64,000 nucleotides of DNA from assembly GCF_900143205.1 (NCBI RefSeq), contig NZ_FRDH01000007.1, positions 145,490 through 209,489 of the forward strand, given 5' to 3'. The notes below the pieces were generated by a model. That model had not been told where the DNA came from. It worked only from the letters and a program-made list of their open reading frames with translations, and searched no databases. The number at the start of each line of letters is the position of its first letter. Position 1 is the first letter of the stretch. The position numbers were made by a program, and so were the translations under genes. This document shows, in pieces, positions 8,147 to 16,435 of this stretch. Source of the DNA: Butyrivibrio hungatei DSM 14810. Its GTDB lineage: Bacteria; Bacillota; Clostridia; Lachnospirales; Lachnospiraceae.

Positions 8147-9015
8147 TGCATAGAAAAGAAAGACTACCTATCATTGTATTAAGGTTTGTTATTGCTACTA
8201 TACTTGCAATATATGTACTATTTCCTTTCGCACTTGTTGTTATCAACTCATGTAAGAACAAAACAAATATTATTGATAACCCTATCAGTTTTAATGAAGC
8301 AAGCTTGGGGCAGCTGTTGTCAAACCTTGACAATGTTATCAATAATCAGAGCTTCCTATTTTGGAGAGCATTTGGCTTTTCTGCGCTTATAACTGTGTTA
8401 TCTTTAGTACTTTTAGCATTATTTGGGGCTATGGCAGCCTGGGTCATCTGCCGAAACAAGACAAAATGGTCAGCAGCAATCTACTTCACATTCATTGCTT
8501 CTATGATCATTCCTTTCCAGGTAGTTATGCTTCCACTTATCTCAACATTTAGAAGAGCTGGTGATTTCATCGGTATTCCAATGCTCTTCTCTGTACAAGG
8601 TATCGTATTTGCTTACCTTGGATTTGGTGGAGCTATGACAGTATTTATCTTAAACGGATTTATCAAGGGTGTTCCATATGACCTTGAAGAGGCAGCATCA
8701 ATCGATGGTTGTGCTCCTGAACAGACTTTCTTCAGGATCATCTTTCCTCTTCTTACACCTGTTATTACAACAGTTACCATTCTTAATGGTATGTGGATCT
8801 GGAACGATTACCTTCTTCCATCACTTATGCTTGGAAGAGCCGGTGATATCAAAACCCTTCCAATTGCCGTACAGGCATTTGTTGGTTCATTCGTTAAGCA
8901 GTGGGATCTGATCCTTACTGCAGCACTTTTGGCAATCCTGCCAATGATCATCCTTTTCCTTATCGCTCAGAAGCAGATCATGGAAGGCATGATAGAAGGA
9001 GCCGTTAAAGGCTAA
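8146..9015 (+). CDS. Sugar ABC transporter permease, MalG-like
   Basis: A 289-residue permease with six predicted membrane segments and an EAA loop EEAASIDGCAPEQTFFRIIF near residues 183-202. It pairs with the upstream permease to form the transmembrane channel of the importer. An AAGGAGG site lies inside the end of the upstream gene. It is the last gene of the operon and is followed directly by a strong terminator. Confidence 0.93.
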   Translation: MHRKERLPIIVLRFVIATILAIYVLFPFALVVINSCKNKTNIIDNPISFNEASLGQLLSNLDNVINNQSFLFWRAFGFSALITVLSLVLLALFGAMAAWVICRNKTKWSAAIYFTFIASMIIPFQVVMLPLISTFRRAGDFIGIPMLFSVQGIVFAYLGFGGAMTVFILNGFIKGVPYDLEEAASIDGCAPEQTFFRIIFPLLTPVITTVTILNGMWIWNDYLLPSLMLGRAGDIKTLPIAVQAFVGSFVKQWDLILTAALLAILPMIILFLIAQKQIMEGMIEGAVKG

Positions 9016-9029
9016 TATAAACCCACAAA

Positions 9030-9064
9030 AAATACCTCGCACATTATATGTGCGAGGTATTTTG
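9030..9064. terminator. Bidirectional terminator between convergent genes
   Basis: A 15-bp perfect stem (AAATACCTCGCACAT and its complement, loop TAT) has A-runs on the left and T-runs on the right, so it can stop both the importer operon and the minus-strand DUF1858 gene. Confidence 0.85.
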
Positions 9065-9078
9065 ATATTCTGATCTAA

Positions 9079-9354
9079 TTATGCATTATGCTCAAGAAGG
9101 TAATCATTAAGAGCATCTACAATCTCTTCGCCATCGATACCATGAACTGCGCAAGCCTCAGCAAGTGATTCCATCTGTGAAGCTGGGCAATGAATACATC
9201 CCATACCACACTCCATAAGGAACTGTGCTGCAAGTGGATGCTTTGTAATGATCTCACCAACGTTCATATCCACTGTAACTAAGTTCTCGTTCTCCACGTT
9301 TTTGTCCTCTCTTTCCTCGTCATTTCCAAAAAACAGATCTTTTAATCCGCTCAT
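9079..9354 (-). CDS. DUF1858 / hybrid-cluster-associated disulfide domain protein
   Basis: A 91-residue soluble protein. The ATG at 9354 follows TAGGAG; an upstream start in the longer frame has no ribosome binding site. The C-terminal two thirds match the small DUF1858 domain: LVTVDMNVGEIITKHPLAAQ, then the paired cysteines GMGCIHCPASQ, then a helical LAEACAVHGID segment. Family members carry a redox-active CxxC and occur near hybrid-cluster and other redox proteins. The first 25 residues form a charged extension. It lies just after an aldo/keto reductase with ferredoxin-type cysteines, so a redox partnership is possible but not shown. Confidence 0.8.
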   Translation of the reverse strand: MSGLKDLFFGNDEEREDKNVENENLVTVDMNVGEIITKHPLAAQFLMECGMGCIHCPASQMESLAEACAVHGIDGEEIVDALNDYLLEHNA

Positions 9355-9433
9355 TTTTTCTCCTATTCGTGCATGTGTAACCATGTACAAGTAAGTTTAA
9401 CAGTTAGCACTTTTTTGATTGTGCACAATGATT

Positions 9434-10468
9434 TTACCGCACACTTACTTCTCCTGCAAGTACCTTTTTATAATCTTCATAATTTTTTCGCAGAAGTTCA
9501 GGAGTATTAAGTTCATAAGGGCACTTTAATGTACATGCTCTGCAACCTAAACACTCGTCAATCTTGGCCATTTCACCCTGCCAGTATTCATTTAGCCAGT
9601 TTTCTGAAGGCGCTCTTCTGAGCATAAGAGACATTCTGGCACAATTATTGATCTGGATACCTGCTGGACATGGCATGCAATAACCACAACCTCTGCAGAA
9701 ATCACCTGACAATTCCTTCTGCTCCTTCATAATGAAGGCTTCAAGCTCTCCACTATATTCAGGAGTATTGTCCATATATGAGAGCCACTCATCAAGCTCA
9801 GATTCCCTCTGAATCCCCCAAATAGGCATTACATTATCAAATTGACTCATGAATGCCATAGCCGCATCGGAGCGGTTGATAAGTCCTCCAGCGAGTCCTT
9901 TCATAGCTATGAAGCCCATATTGTGCTCTTTGCACATTTTTACAAGCTCGATCTCCCTCTTAGAAGAGAGATAACTAAACGGGAACTGTAACGTCTCATA
10001 AAGGCCGCTTTCTATGCACTCTCTTGCAACCAACAGCTTATGTGATGTAACACCAATGTGCTTTATAAGTCCTTTTGCCTTGGCTTCCAGCATGCATTCA
10101 TACATTCCTGTACCATCGCCAGGCTTGTAGCACTGTGACACCATATGGAACTGATAGATATCGATATGATCTGTCTGTAGCTTATTTAGGGATGTCTCAA
10201 GATCTTTCCAGAAATCCTCTGGTGTCTTGGCTGCAGTCTTAGTGGCGATATAAATCTTGTCACGGACGCCATATTCTACAAGACCTTTGCCCAATTTTTC
10301 TTCGCTATCGCTATAGGCTCTAGCTGTGTCAAAAAAGGTAATTCCACCCTCATAGGCCTTTCTAAGTATCTTAACAGAGGTTTCAATATCATCTCTCTGA
10401 ATAGGAAGAGCGCCAAATCCGTTCTGTGGCGCGCTTATCCCTGTGGTGCCAAGTGTTATCTGTCTCAT
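9434..10468 (-). CDS. Aldo/keto reductase with C-terminal 4Fe-4S ferredoxin-like domain
   Basis: A 344-residue enzyme. The AKR barrel covers residues 1-250 and shows the tetrad residues: Asp and Tyr in FFDTARAYSDSE, Lys in IATKTA and His in IYQFHM. The C-terminal 90 residues hold two cysteine clusters, CRGCGYCMPCPAG and CLGCRACTLKC, as in the family of predicted oxidoreductases of aldo/keto reductase type common in anaerobes. NAD(P)H-dependent reduction coupled to an iron-sulfur cluster is likely; the substrate is unknown. The ATG at 10468 has TAGGAGA upstream. The alpha-galactosidase gene ends 31 bases before its start. Confidence 0.9.
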   Translation of the reverse strand: MRQITLGTTGISAPQNGFGALPIQRDDIETSVKILRKAYEGGITFFDTARAYSDSEEKLGKGLVEYGVRDKIYIATKTAAKTPEDFWKDLETSLNKLQTDHIDIYQFHMVSQCYKPGDGTGMYECMLEAKAKGLIKHIGVTSHKLLVARECIESGLYETLQFPFSYLSSKREIELVKMCKEHNMGFIAMKGLAGGLINRSDAAMAFMSQFDNVMPIWGIQRESELDEWLSYMDNTPEYSGELEAFIMKEQKELSGDFCRGCGYCMPCPAGIQINNCARMSLMLRRAPSENWLNEYWQGEMAKIDECLGCRACTLKCPYELNTPELLRKNYEDYKKVLAGEVSVR

Positions 10469-10499
10469 GCCAAATCTCCTATATACTAGTCAAAAGTCT

Positions 10500-12875
10500 T
10501 TATTTTACTTCTTCAAATACGTAGAGTCTTGTATCTCCGGTTCTCATGATCCTTGTTCCTTCGTTATTGCCAGTTCCACAGAAGGATGAATTAAGGGCTA
10601 CTCCATGATTGTTAAAAGAAGCTCCTGTAGCCGTTTCTTTCTGCTCTTCTCCACTCATATTAACAACCTTGTCCATAATAGTATGAAGGATTCCGTCCTG
10701 TTTCACGTGGATAGGAGTCTGTGTATTTACAAGGCTTCCAAAGTCTTTAAGACTATGAGGAACCTTTCTGCCTGTCATATTATAGAGTTTGTAATCATCA
10801 AGTCCCACTGTTCTAAGGCATCTATAGTCATTATTTGGCCTTGCATTCTTTTCAACCACAAATGCTACAGCCTTAGTCTTATCCTTGCTGACAATAATAT
10901 AGCTATTATCAGGAAGTCTGTAGTAATCGCCAAACTGGAACAATTTTCTATGTTTCTTGTAAAACTCAACCTGATCCGAAACCAGCTTTTTATCTGCCTC
11001 AGACATGTCGCATAGATTAAGTTCATAGCCAAAACATCCGGCAGCTGCAACTTCAAACCTGGTCTCCATTGGCACAGTATTAAGCGTTTGATGGTTAGGA
11101 CAAGCTGAAACATGGGCTCCAATAGTACTTGCAGGATATCCGTAGCTGTAGCCTCTTTGAATATCTACTCTGCACATAGCATCTGTATCATCACTTCCCC
11201 AGATCTGCGGGAAATAACACAATATGCCAAGATCAAACCTGTTACCACCAGCAGAGCAGCCTTCAAACAATATCTCAGGAAAGCTCTCAGTAAGTTCCTT
11301 CATGATCCTGTAAAGTCCAATATAATATCTGTGCTGGAACTCACCCTGTTTCTCAGGTGCAAGTGCTGTACTATATCTATCAGAGAATATCCTGTTCATA
11401 TCCCATTTAACATAGGACACTTTGCCTGATGAAAAGACCTTTTTCATGTTGTCAATTACATAGTCCTGAACATCATCCCTTGTAAGGTCAAGGTTCATCT
11501 GATTTCTACCCTTTGAATGAGGATGGCCAGGAACAGTTACAGCCCACTCAGGATGTGATCTGTAGAGGTCACTATCCTCATTTACCATCTCAGGCTCAAC
11601 CCAAAGACCAAAGGACATTCCAAGATCTGTGATCTTGTTTGCAAGCTCCTTGATTCCTCCAGGAAGCTTCTTTTTATTCTCATACCAATCACCAAGAGAT
11701 GAATTGTCATTATTTCTTTTGCCAAACCAGCCATCATCCATGACAAAGAGCTCTATACCGCATTTCTTAGCCTCTTTTGCAAGGGAAACAAGTGAGTTCT
11801 GAGTAATGTTGAAATATGAAGCCTCCCAGCTGTTGATCAGGATAGGACGTTCTTTCTTTTTCCAGGTACCTCTTACTATATGTTCTCTTACAAAATCCTG
11901 CATGTTGATGCTCATTGCATTCATGCCCTTGTCAGAATAGGTCATAACAGCCTCAGGAGCCTCAAATTTGCTTCCTGGTGCAAGGATCCAAGAAAATCCC
12001 ACAGGCTGGATGCCGCTGACAAAACGGCTCATAGAATTGCCATTTGATGACAGGGCTTCATAATGATTGCCACTGTAGATAAGGTTAAAACCGTAACAGT
12101 CTCCACTAAAATCATCAGCTGATGTGCTGCTTACTATAACTAAAGGATTGGATCTTGATCCTGACTCGCCTGCCGCAAGCTCTTCAGATACTACTTTTCC
12201 ACCGCTGCAGATACTCTCATACTTGCCCATTTCATCAGCCCATCTTCCATGGAAGGAAGTAAACTTATGAGATGGAGAATTAAAATCAACACAGGTACTA
12301 AGGATTCTGTCAATCCTGATATCTTCTTTACTTTCATTGGACAAAACTGCACTTCTGGTGATGACATCGCACTCAGGGAATACTGAATAAATGAGCTTAA
12401 GTCTTGCTCCATATTCCTTGTCTTTTAAGGTAACAACAAGCTGCTGGATCTTGTCATCTAAAACTGCAACATCCTCTGCATATGAAGATGGAAGTGTACT
12501 TAGAGGCTTTTTGCCATCGGTTACCTTGTGGCACTCATAGAGAAAGTCCACGGTACTAGAGCCATCTGCATAGGTCAGTTCCACGAAAGGATCTCTGATA
12601 TCGCCTTTTCCAAAGCTGGACATCTCCAAAGTCAGCTGTTCAAGCATGACAGAGCTATGTTCATCTGAATAGTTATTGAGGTTACCTGCTCCATTAAAGT
12701 GCTTTGGCGCAACAGCAGCTGCTACTTCATCTAAATGATTTAAACAGTCATTTTGGTTAGGAAACAAAAGACCTCCGTAATGAAGGTGTTCAAGATGGCC
12801 TGATTCAAGCCTTCTGAACATATATGCAGTATTCTTTGTCTGCAGCAAAAAGACATTATTATTAGTAACGATCAT
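10500..12875 (-). CDS. Alpha-galactosidase, GH36
   Basis: A 791-residue intracellular enzyme (no signal peptide) that removes terminal alpha-1,6-galactose from raffinose-type sugars and galactomannan fragments. Nucleophile D492 lies in KWDMNR and acid/base D562 in GSDDTDAM, exactly 70 residues apart as in the Geobacillus AgaA-type enzymes; the GH36 signatures WFGKRNND and FEGCSAGGNRFD are also present. I place the start at the ATG at 12875 because GTGAGGA lies seven bases before it; a TTG two codons upstream sits too close. It starts two bases after the TetR stop codon, so the two are co-transcribed. Confidence 0.93.
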   Translation of the reverse strand: MIVTNNNVFLLQTKNTAYMFRRLESGHLEHLHYGGLLFPNQNDCLNHLDEVAAAVAPKHFNGAGNLNNYSDEHSSVMLEQLTLEMSSFGKGDIRDPFVELTYADGSSTVDFLYECHKVTDGKKPLSTLPSSYAEDVAVLDDKIQQLVVTLKDKEYGARLKLIYSVFPECDVITRSAVLSNESKEDIRIDRILSTCVDFNSPSHKFTSFHGRWADEMGKYESICSGGKVVSEELAAGESGSRSNPLVIVSSTSADDFSGDCYGFNLIYSGNHYEALSSNGNSMSRFVSGIQPVGFSWILAPGSKFEAPEAVMTYSDKGMNAMSINMQDFVREHIVRGTWKKKERPILINSWEASYFNITQNSLVSLAKEAKKCGIELFVMDDGWFGKRNNDNSSLGDWYENKKKLPGGIKELANKITDLGMSFGLWVEPEMVNEDSDLYRSHPEWAVTVPGHPHSKGRNQMNLDLTRDDVQDYVIDNMKKVFSSGKVSYVKWDMNRIFSDRYSTALAPEKQGEFQHRYYIGLYRIMKELTESFPEILFEGCSAGGNRFDLGILCYFPQIWGSDDTDAMCRVDIQRGYSYGYPASTIGAHVSACPNHQTLNTVPMETRFEVAAAGCFGYELNLCDMSEADKKLVSDQVEFYKKHRKLFQFGDYYRLPDNSYIIVSKDKTKAVAFVVEKNARPNNDYRCLRTVGLDDYKLYNMTGRKVPHSLKDFGSLVNTQTPIHVKQDGILHTIMDKVVNMSGEEQKETATGASFNNHGVALNSSFCGTGNNEGTRIMRTGDTRLYVFEEVK

Positions 12876-12877
12876 TG

Positions 12878-13444
12878 TCAATTCCTCACTTTAAGTCCAT
12901 TCATGATGATATCGATCATGCCGTTTAGTGACTCTTCATAACTGTACTTGGTGTTACTGAGTTCTTTTGATGTAAGGAACTTTTCAATGGCTCCCTCGAT
13001 GATCAGCTTAATAAGAGGAATTGGAAGATCCTTTATAAGCTTTTTGTCGATAGCTTCTTTTAAAAGCTTCTCTGTTTCTTCCCAATCGCTTTCAATTCGC
13101 TCAGCAACCTTCCTGTAAACAAGAGGATACTTTTCCTTGAGCTGGTAAACCTTTCTAAAGTCGATATTCTTATAGTTGTCAGGAAGACAAACAATGAGCA
13201 TAGAAATCTTTTCCAGAAGATCCAAGGAATCATCTGCCAAGACTTCTGCCTCTTTTTTCTTGATGTTAGAAAAACCATATTCTACAGTAGCAAAAAAGAG
13301 TTCATCTTTATCATCAAATTCCTTATAAATTGTCTTTTTACTAATGTGAAGCTCCTTGGATATATCATCCATAGTAAACTTCATTCCCTTGCTGTTAAAC
13401 TGGTCGATAACAGCTTCCATAATCTTTTGCCTGATTTCATTCAT
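12878..13444 (-). CDS. TetR/AcrR-family transcriptional regulator
   Basis: A 188-residue protein with an N-terminal TetR helix-turn-helix: KIMEAVIDQFNSKGMKFTMD and ISKELHISKKTIYKEFDDKD, residues 7-48, followed by an all-helical ligand domain. The ATG at 13444 has AAGGAGGGG. Its stop codon lies two bases before the alpha-galactosidase start. A TetR regulator directly co-transcribed with a glycosidase is less usual than AraC or LacI control, so it may regulate something else or act as a local autoregulator. Confidence 0.88.
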   Translation of the reverse strand: MNEIRQKIMEAVIDQFNSKGMKFTMDDISKELHISKKTIYKEFDDKDELFFATVEYGFSNIKKKEAEVLADDSLDLLEKISMLIVCLPDNYKNIDFRKVYQLKEKYPLVYRKVAERIESDWEETEKLLKEAIDKKLIKDLPIPLIKLIIEGAIEKFLTSKELSNTKYSYEESLNGMIDIIMNGLKVRN

Positions 13445-13477
13445 ATGAAATCCCCTCCTTATATAAGCCCCAATAAA

Positions 13478-14929
13478 TTACTTCAAAACTGCTTTTAAAT
13501 ATTCAAATACGTTGCCTGCAGACTTAACTGAAAGCTTTTCCTTTGGTGAGTGAATATCCTGCATGTCAGGACCGATAGAAATTGAATCAAGCCCCTTGAT
13601 CTTCTCGCTAAAGAGTCCGCACTCAAGTCCGGCATGAATAGCCTCAACCTTAGGCTCAACGCCATACATATCCTTGTAAACCTTAACCATGTGATCTCTA
13701 AGTTCTGAATGCTGTCTGTACTTCCAACCTGGATACTGTCCAGTTACGTTATATACTCCGCCATTAACTGTAGCGATTGTCTCCAGCTTTCTGATGAGCA
13801 TCTTCTTGGCAGACTCTACGCTGCTTCTAACTGACTGTTCTGTTGTTACGACATTTCCTTCTGTCTTGACAATACCAAGGTTAAGAGATGTCTCAACAAG
13901 TCCTTCTACTGATGAGCTCATAGCCTGAACTCCGTCAGGGAAAGAGATCATTGCACCAAGTACTCTCTTGGCACTGTGGAGATCATATGCATCAAAACTT
14001 CCCACGCCGCACTCTGTAACTGTGATATCAACGTTAGGATCCTTTACTTCAAGCTCTCCCTTAACGTCTGAAAGAGTATTCTGTACGCTGGCCTTAAATG
14101 TATCTACATATGCCTTATCTACAACTACCTTAGCAACTGAAGATGAAGGAATTGCATTATCTGCAACGCCGCCATTTATGCTGATAAGGGCAACCTCTGT
14201 CTCATTTTTGGCATCATCCATAGCCTCAACAAGAGTTCTTGCTAAAAGAACATTCGCATTGCCTCTGCCTTTGATGATCATCTCACCTGAGTGTCCACCT
14301 AAAAGACCTGAAACCTTAACCTCAAGGCATACGCCATCTTTTTTTATGCTATTTCCAAGATCAAATTCTGTATAGAATCTTGCACCACCAGCGCAGCTTA
14401 CGATAAAGTGGCCCTCTTCCTCATTGTCAATGTTGATGAGCTTCTTACTCTTAAGCATTGAAAGGTCGATTGCCTGTGCGCCAAACATACCTGTCTCTTC
14501 ATTTGTTGTGATGACAACTTCAAGTGGAGGATGTGGGATATCGTCTGAATCAAGAATTGCAAGGCAGTAAGCTACAGCTATTCCGTCATCTCCGCCAAGG
14601 CTGGTACCTTCAGCCCATACGTACTCTCCATCAGTTCTGCATCTAAGTCCCTCTTTTGTCATATCAATATCGCAACCATCTTCTTTAACAGCTACCATGT
14701 CCATGTGTCCCTGGAGAATAACTGGCTCTTTGTCCTCGTAGCCCTTGCTACCTGGAGCTTTGATGATAACATTGAGTTCCTTATCCTGGATAACTTCAAA
14801 ATTTCTTTCCTTAGCAAAAGAAACGAGATAATCGCTTATCTTCTGCAGATTGCCTGAACCATGTGGTATATTACAAATTTCTTCAAAATACTTAAAAACT
14901 TCTTTTGGTTGTAAATTTTCAAATGCCAT
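13478..14929 (-). CDS. pepD: Aminoacyl-histidine dipeptidase (Xaa-His dipeptidase, M20 family)
   Basis: A 483-residue cytoplasmic di-zinc peptidase. M20 metal ligands and catalytic residues are visible: QGHMDMVAV near residue 80, LGGDDGIAVA near 118, and the Glu pair TTNEETGMFGA near 150. The dimerisation domain sits in the middle and the final ligand region HAGLECGLFSEK near residue 425. Length matches PepD enzymes (about 480). AGGAGG precedes the ATG by about ten bases. The gene has its own promoter (14988-15016), wedged between rplT and its terminator. Confidence 0.93.
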   Translation of the reverse strand: MAFENLQPKEVFKYFEEICNIPHGSGNLQKISDYLVSFAKERNFEVIQDKELNVIIKAPGSKGYEDKEPVILQGHMDMVAVKEDGCDIDMTKEGLRCRTDGEYVWAEGTSLGGDDGIAVAYCLAILDSDDIPHPPLEVVITTNEETGMFGAQAIDLSMLKSKKLINIDNEEEGHFIVSCAGGARFYTEFDLGNSIKKDGVCLEVKVSGLLGGHSGEMIIKGRGNANVLLARTLVEAMDDAKNETEVALISINGGVADNAIPSSSVAKVVVDKAYVDTFKASVQNTLSDVKGELEVKDPNVDITVTECGVGSFDAYDLHSAKRVLGAMISFPDGVQAMSSSVEGLVETSLNLGIVKTEGNVVTTEQSVRSSVESAKKMLIRKLETIATVNGGVYNVTGQYPGWKYRQHSELRDHMVKVYKDMYGVEPKVEAIHAGLECGLFSEKIKGLDSISIGPDMQDIHSPKEKLSVKSAGNVFEYLKAVLK

Positions 14930-14951
14930 TCTAAATTGCCTCCTAAACGCG

Positions 14952-14987
14952 AAAAAATAAGGAGTATCAAAGATTTGATACTCCTTA
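14952..14987 (-). terminator. Terminator of infC-rpmI-rplT
   Basis: A 14-bp perfect palindrome (TAAGGAGTATCAAA and its complement, two central bases) is followed on the minus strand by TTTTTTC. Confidence 0.85.
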
Positions 14988-15016
14988 ATTCTATCCTAAA
15001 AAAACTTTTTTTACAA
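14988..15016 (-). promoter_or_regulatory. Putative pepD promoter nested against the rplT terminator
   Basis: Reading the minus strand: TTGTAA, a 17-base spacer, then TAGAAT. Transcription would begin inside the right arm of the terminator, so the new mRNA would not carry the full hairpin. Confidence 0.55.
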
Positions 15017-15034
15017 TGAAAGTTTCCGCAAAAA

Positions 15035-15391
15035 TTATGCGATTTTTGTCTTAGCAAGCTCTGCAAGTGTCTTGAATCCTTCTGGATCATTTACTGCAAG
15101 CTCAGCAAGCATCTTTCTGTTGATATCAACACCTGCAAGCTTAAGACCATGCATCATGTTGCTGTATGAAAGACCGTTGATTCTAGCAGCTGCGTTGATA
15201 CGTGTGATCCAAAGAGATCTCATATCTCTCTTCTTCTGCTTACGTCCAGCGAATGCTGATGTAAGTGCTCTCATAACTGACTGCTTAGCAACTCTATACT
15301 GCTTTGATCTTGCTCCTCTGTATCCCTTTGCAAGCTTTAATACTCTATTGTGCTTCTTCTTGGCATTCATTGCGCCTTTAACTCTTGCCAT
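15035..15391 (-). CDS. rplT: 50S ribosomal protein L20
   Basis: 118 residues, the usual length for L20, with the signatures [20 protein letters not shown] at the N-terminus and [19 protein letters not shown] in the middle. It binds 23S rRNA early in 50S assembly and in Firmicutes also represses its own operon by binding the infC leader. AGGAGG precedes the ATG. It is the last gene of infC-rpmI-rplT and is followed by a perfect terminator. Confidence 0.98.
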   Translation of the reverse strand: MARVKGAMNAKKKHNRVLKLAKGYRGARSKQYRVAKQSVMRALTSAFAGRKQKKRDMRSLWITRINAAARINGLSYSNMMHGLKLAGVDINRKMLAELAVNDPEGFKTLAELAKTKIA

Positions 15392-15441
15392 CTTAATATC
15401 CTCCTAATAAATTCTAATAAACCAAACTGTAAACGTACTTC

Positions 15442-15642
15442 TTATGCGTAAGGAAGAATGCTCTTCATTGCCTTAACGTTTGTAGCGTCAACAAGTCCGG
15501 CATGTCTAAGATTTCTCTTTCTCTTTGTGGACTTCTTTGTTAAGATGTGGCGCTTATACGCTTTGTTTCTCATGAGCTTTCCTGTGCCAGTAACCTTGAA
15601 TCTCTTGGCAGCAGCTCTCTTTGTTTTCATCTTTTGCTGCAT
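15442..15642 (-). CDS. rpmI: 50S ribosomal protein L35
   Basis: 66 residues, highly basic, with [19 protein letters not shown] and [16 protein letters not shown] typical of L35. The N-terminus reads MQQKMKTK instead of the common MPKMKTK. AGGAGG lies about nine bases before this ATG, which supports the longer start. Middle gene of infC-rpmI-rplT. Confidence 0.97.
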   Translation of the reverse strand: MQQKMKTKRAAAKRFKVTGTGKLMRNKAYKRHILTKKSTKRKRNLRHAGLVDATNVKAMKSILPYA

Positions 15643-15711
15643 AACTAAAATCCTCCTATGACTCTTTCATTATTTTGTAGCTATATCTTAACCAAAAATT
15701 GGTAAAATACC

Positions 15712-16221
15712 TTAGTTCTTCTTTTCTGAAAGGAACATTGTCATACTACGTCCCTCAACCTTAGGCTGTTTCTCAATAACTGCTACATCTGCAAGTGCTT
15801 CTGCAAAATCTGTAAGGATGTGTACGCTTGCTCCCATGTGAGCCATCTCACGTCCGCGGAAACGAAGTGTTACCTTTACACGATTTCCTTTTTCAAGAAA
15901 CTTCTTGGCAGCGTTAACCTTAGTATTAAGATCATTTGTATCAATGTTTGGTGAAAGTCTGATCTCTTTGATCTCAACAGTCTTCTGTTTCTTCTTTGCT
16001 TCCTTCTCTTTGCGAAGCTGCTCATACTTAAACTTACCGTAATCAACAACTCTGCAAACAGGTGGTTTAGCTGTTGGGGCGATCATAACAAGATCTACGC
16101 CTTCATCTTCGGCAACTTTTCTAGCGTCCTGAATTGACATGACACCAAGCTGCTCCCCATCAATACCGATTACACGAACTTCCTTAGCTCTGATCTGATC
16201 ATTAATAAATAACTCGCTAAT
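15712..16221 (-). CDS. infC: Translation initiation factor IF-3, AUU start codon
   Basis: The ATG-started frame gives only 142 residues and lacks the beginning of the IF-3 N-domain. Continuing upstream in frame gives (I/M)SELFINDQIRAKEVRVIGID before MSIQDARKVAEDEGVDLVMI, which is the complete IF-3 N-domain. The first codon is ATT at 16221-16219, preceded by GGAGGG seven bases away; there is no ATG, GTG or TTG in this stretch. AUU initiation of infC is known from enterobacteria, where IF-3 discriminates against its own start codon. The resulting 169 residues fit the family. C-domain signatures VTLRFRGREMAH and GRSMTMFLSEKK are present. Confidence 0.93.
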   Translation of the reverse strand: MSELFINDQIRAKEVRVIGIDGEQLGVMSIQDARKVAEDEGVDLVMIAPTAKPPVCRVVDYGKFKYEQLRKEKEAKKKQKTVEIKEIRLSPNIDTNDLNTKVNAAKKFLEKGNRVKVTLRFRGREMAHMGASVHILTDFAEALADVAVIEKQPKVEGRSMTMFLSEKKN

Positions 16222-16380
16222 GGCTTTACCCTCCGAAATAAATAAAAAAGGTGAATACGCAATGTATCCACCAAAATCTCACATAAATCACAGACCTTAT
16301 ACATGTCTGTTTGAAAGATATTAACGCCTACTGGCTAAGCCGCAGGGTGAGAGTGGATACTCTGCTTTGTTTTCAAATAC
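16222..16380 (-). promoter_or_regulatory. infC leader with L20-type transcription attenuator
   Basis: On the minus strand a terminator hairpin GGTGGATAC / GTATTCACC (16250-16272) is followed by TTTTTT, ending about 20 bases before the infC ribosome binding site. About 90 bases upstream the RNA contains GTATCCAC (16353-16360), complementary to GTGGATAC (16264-16271) in the terminator's 5' arm, so pairing the two would form an antiterminator. This matches the known Firmicute L20 leader principle, where free L20 favours termination. The pairing is read directly; control by L20 is inferred from the operon. Confidence 0.8.
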
Positions 16381-16386
16381 TAAAGT

Positions 16387-16415
16387 AATATATCACATGC
16401 AAAAAAACATGTCAA
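16387..16415 (-). promoter_or_regulatory. infC operon promoter
   Basis: TTGACA, 17-base spacer, TATATT on the minus strand, with TG one base before the -10 (extended -10). It begins about 20 bases after the VanZ stop codon. Confidence 0.85.
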
Positions 16416-16435
16416 CACATTTTATCAGAATTGCA

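Noticed and set aside
15712-16140. IF-3 starting at the first in-frame ATG
   Set aside because: This drops the conserved beginning of the IF-3 N-domain that is encoded in frame just upstream from an ATT start.
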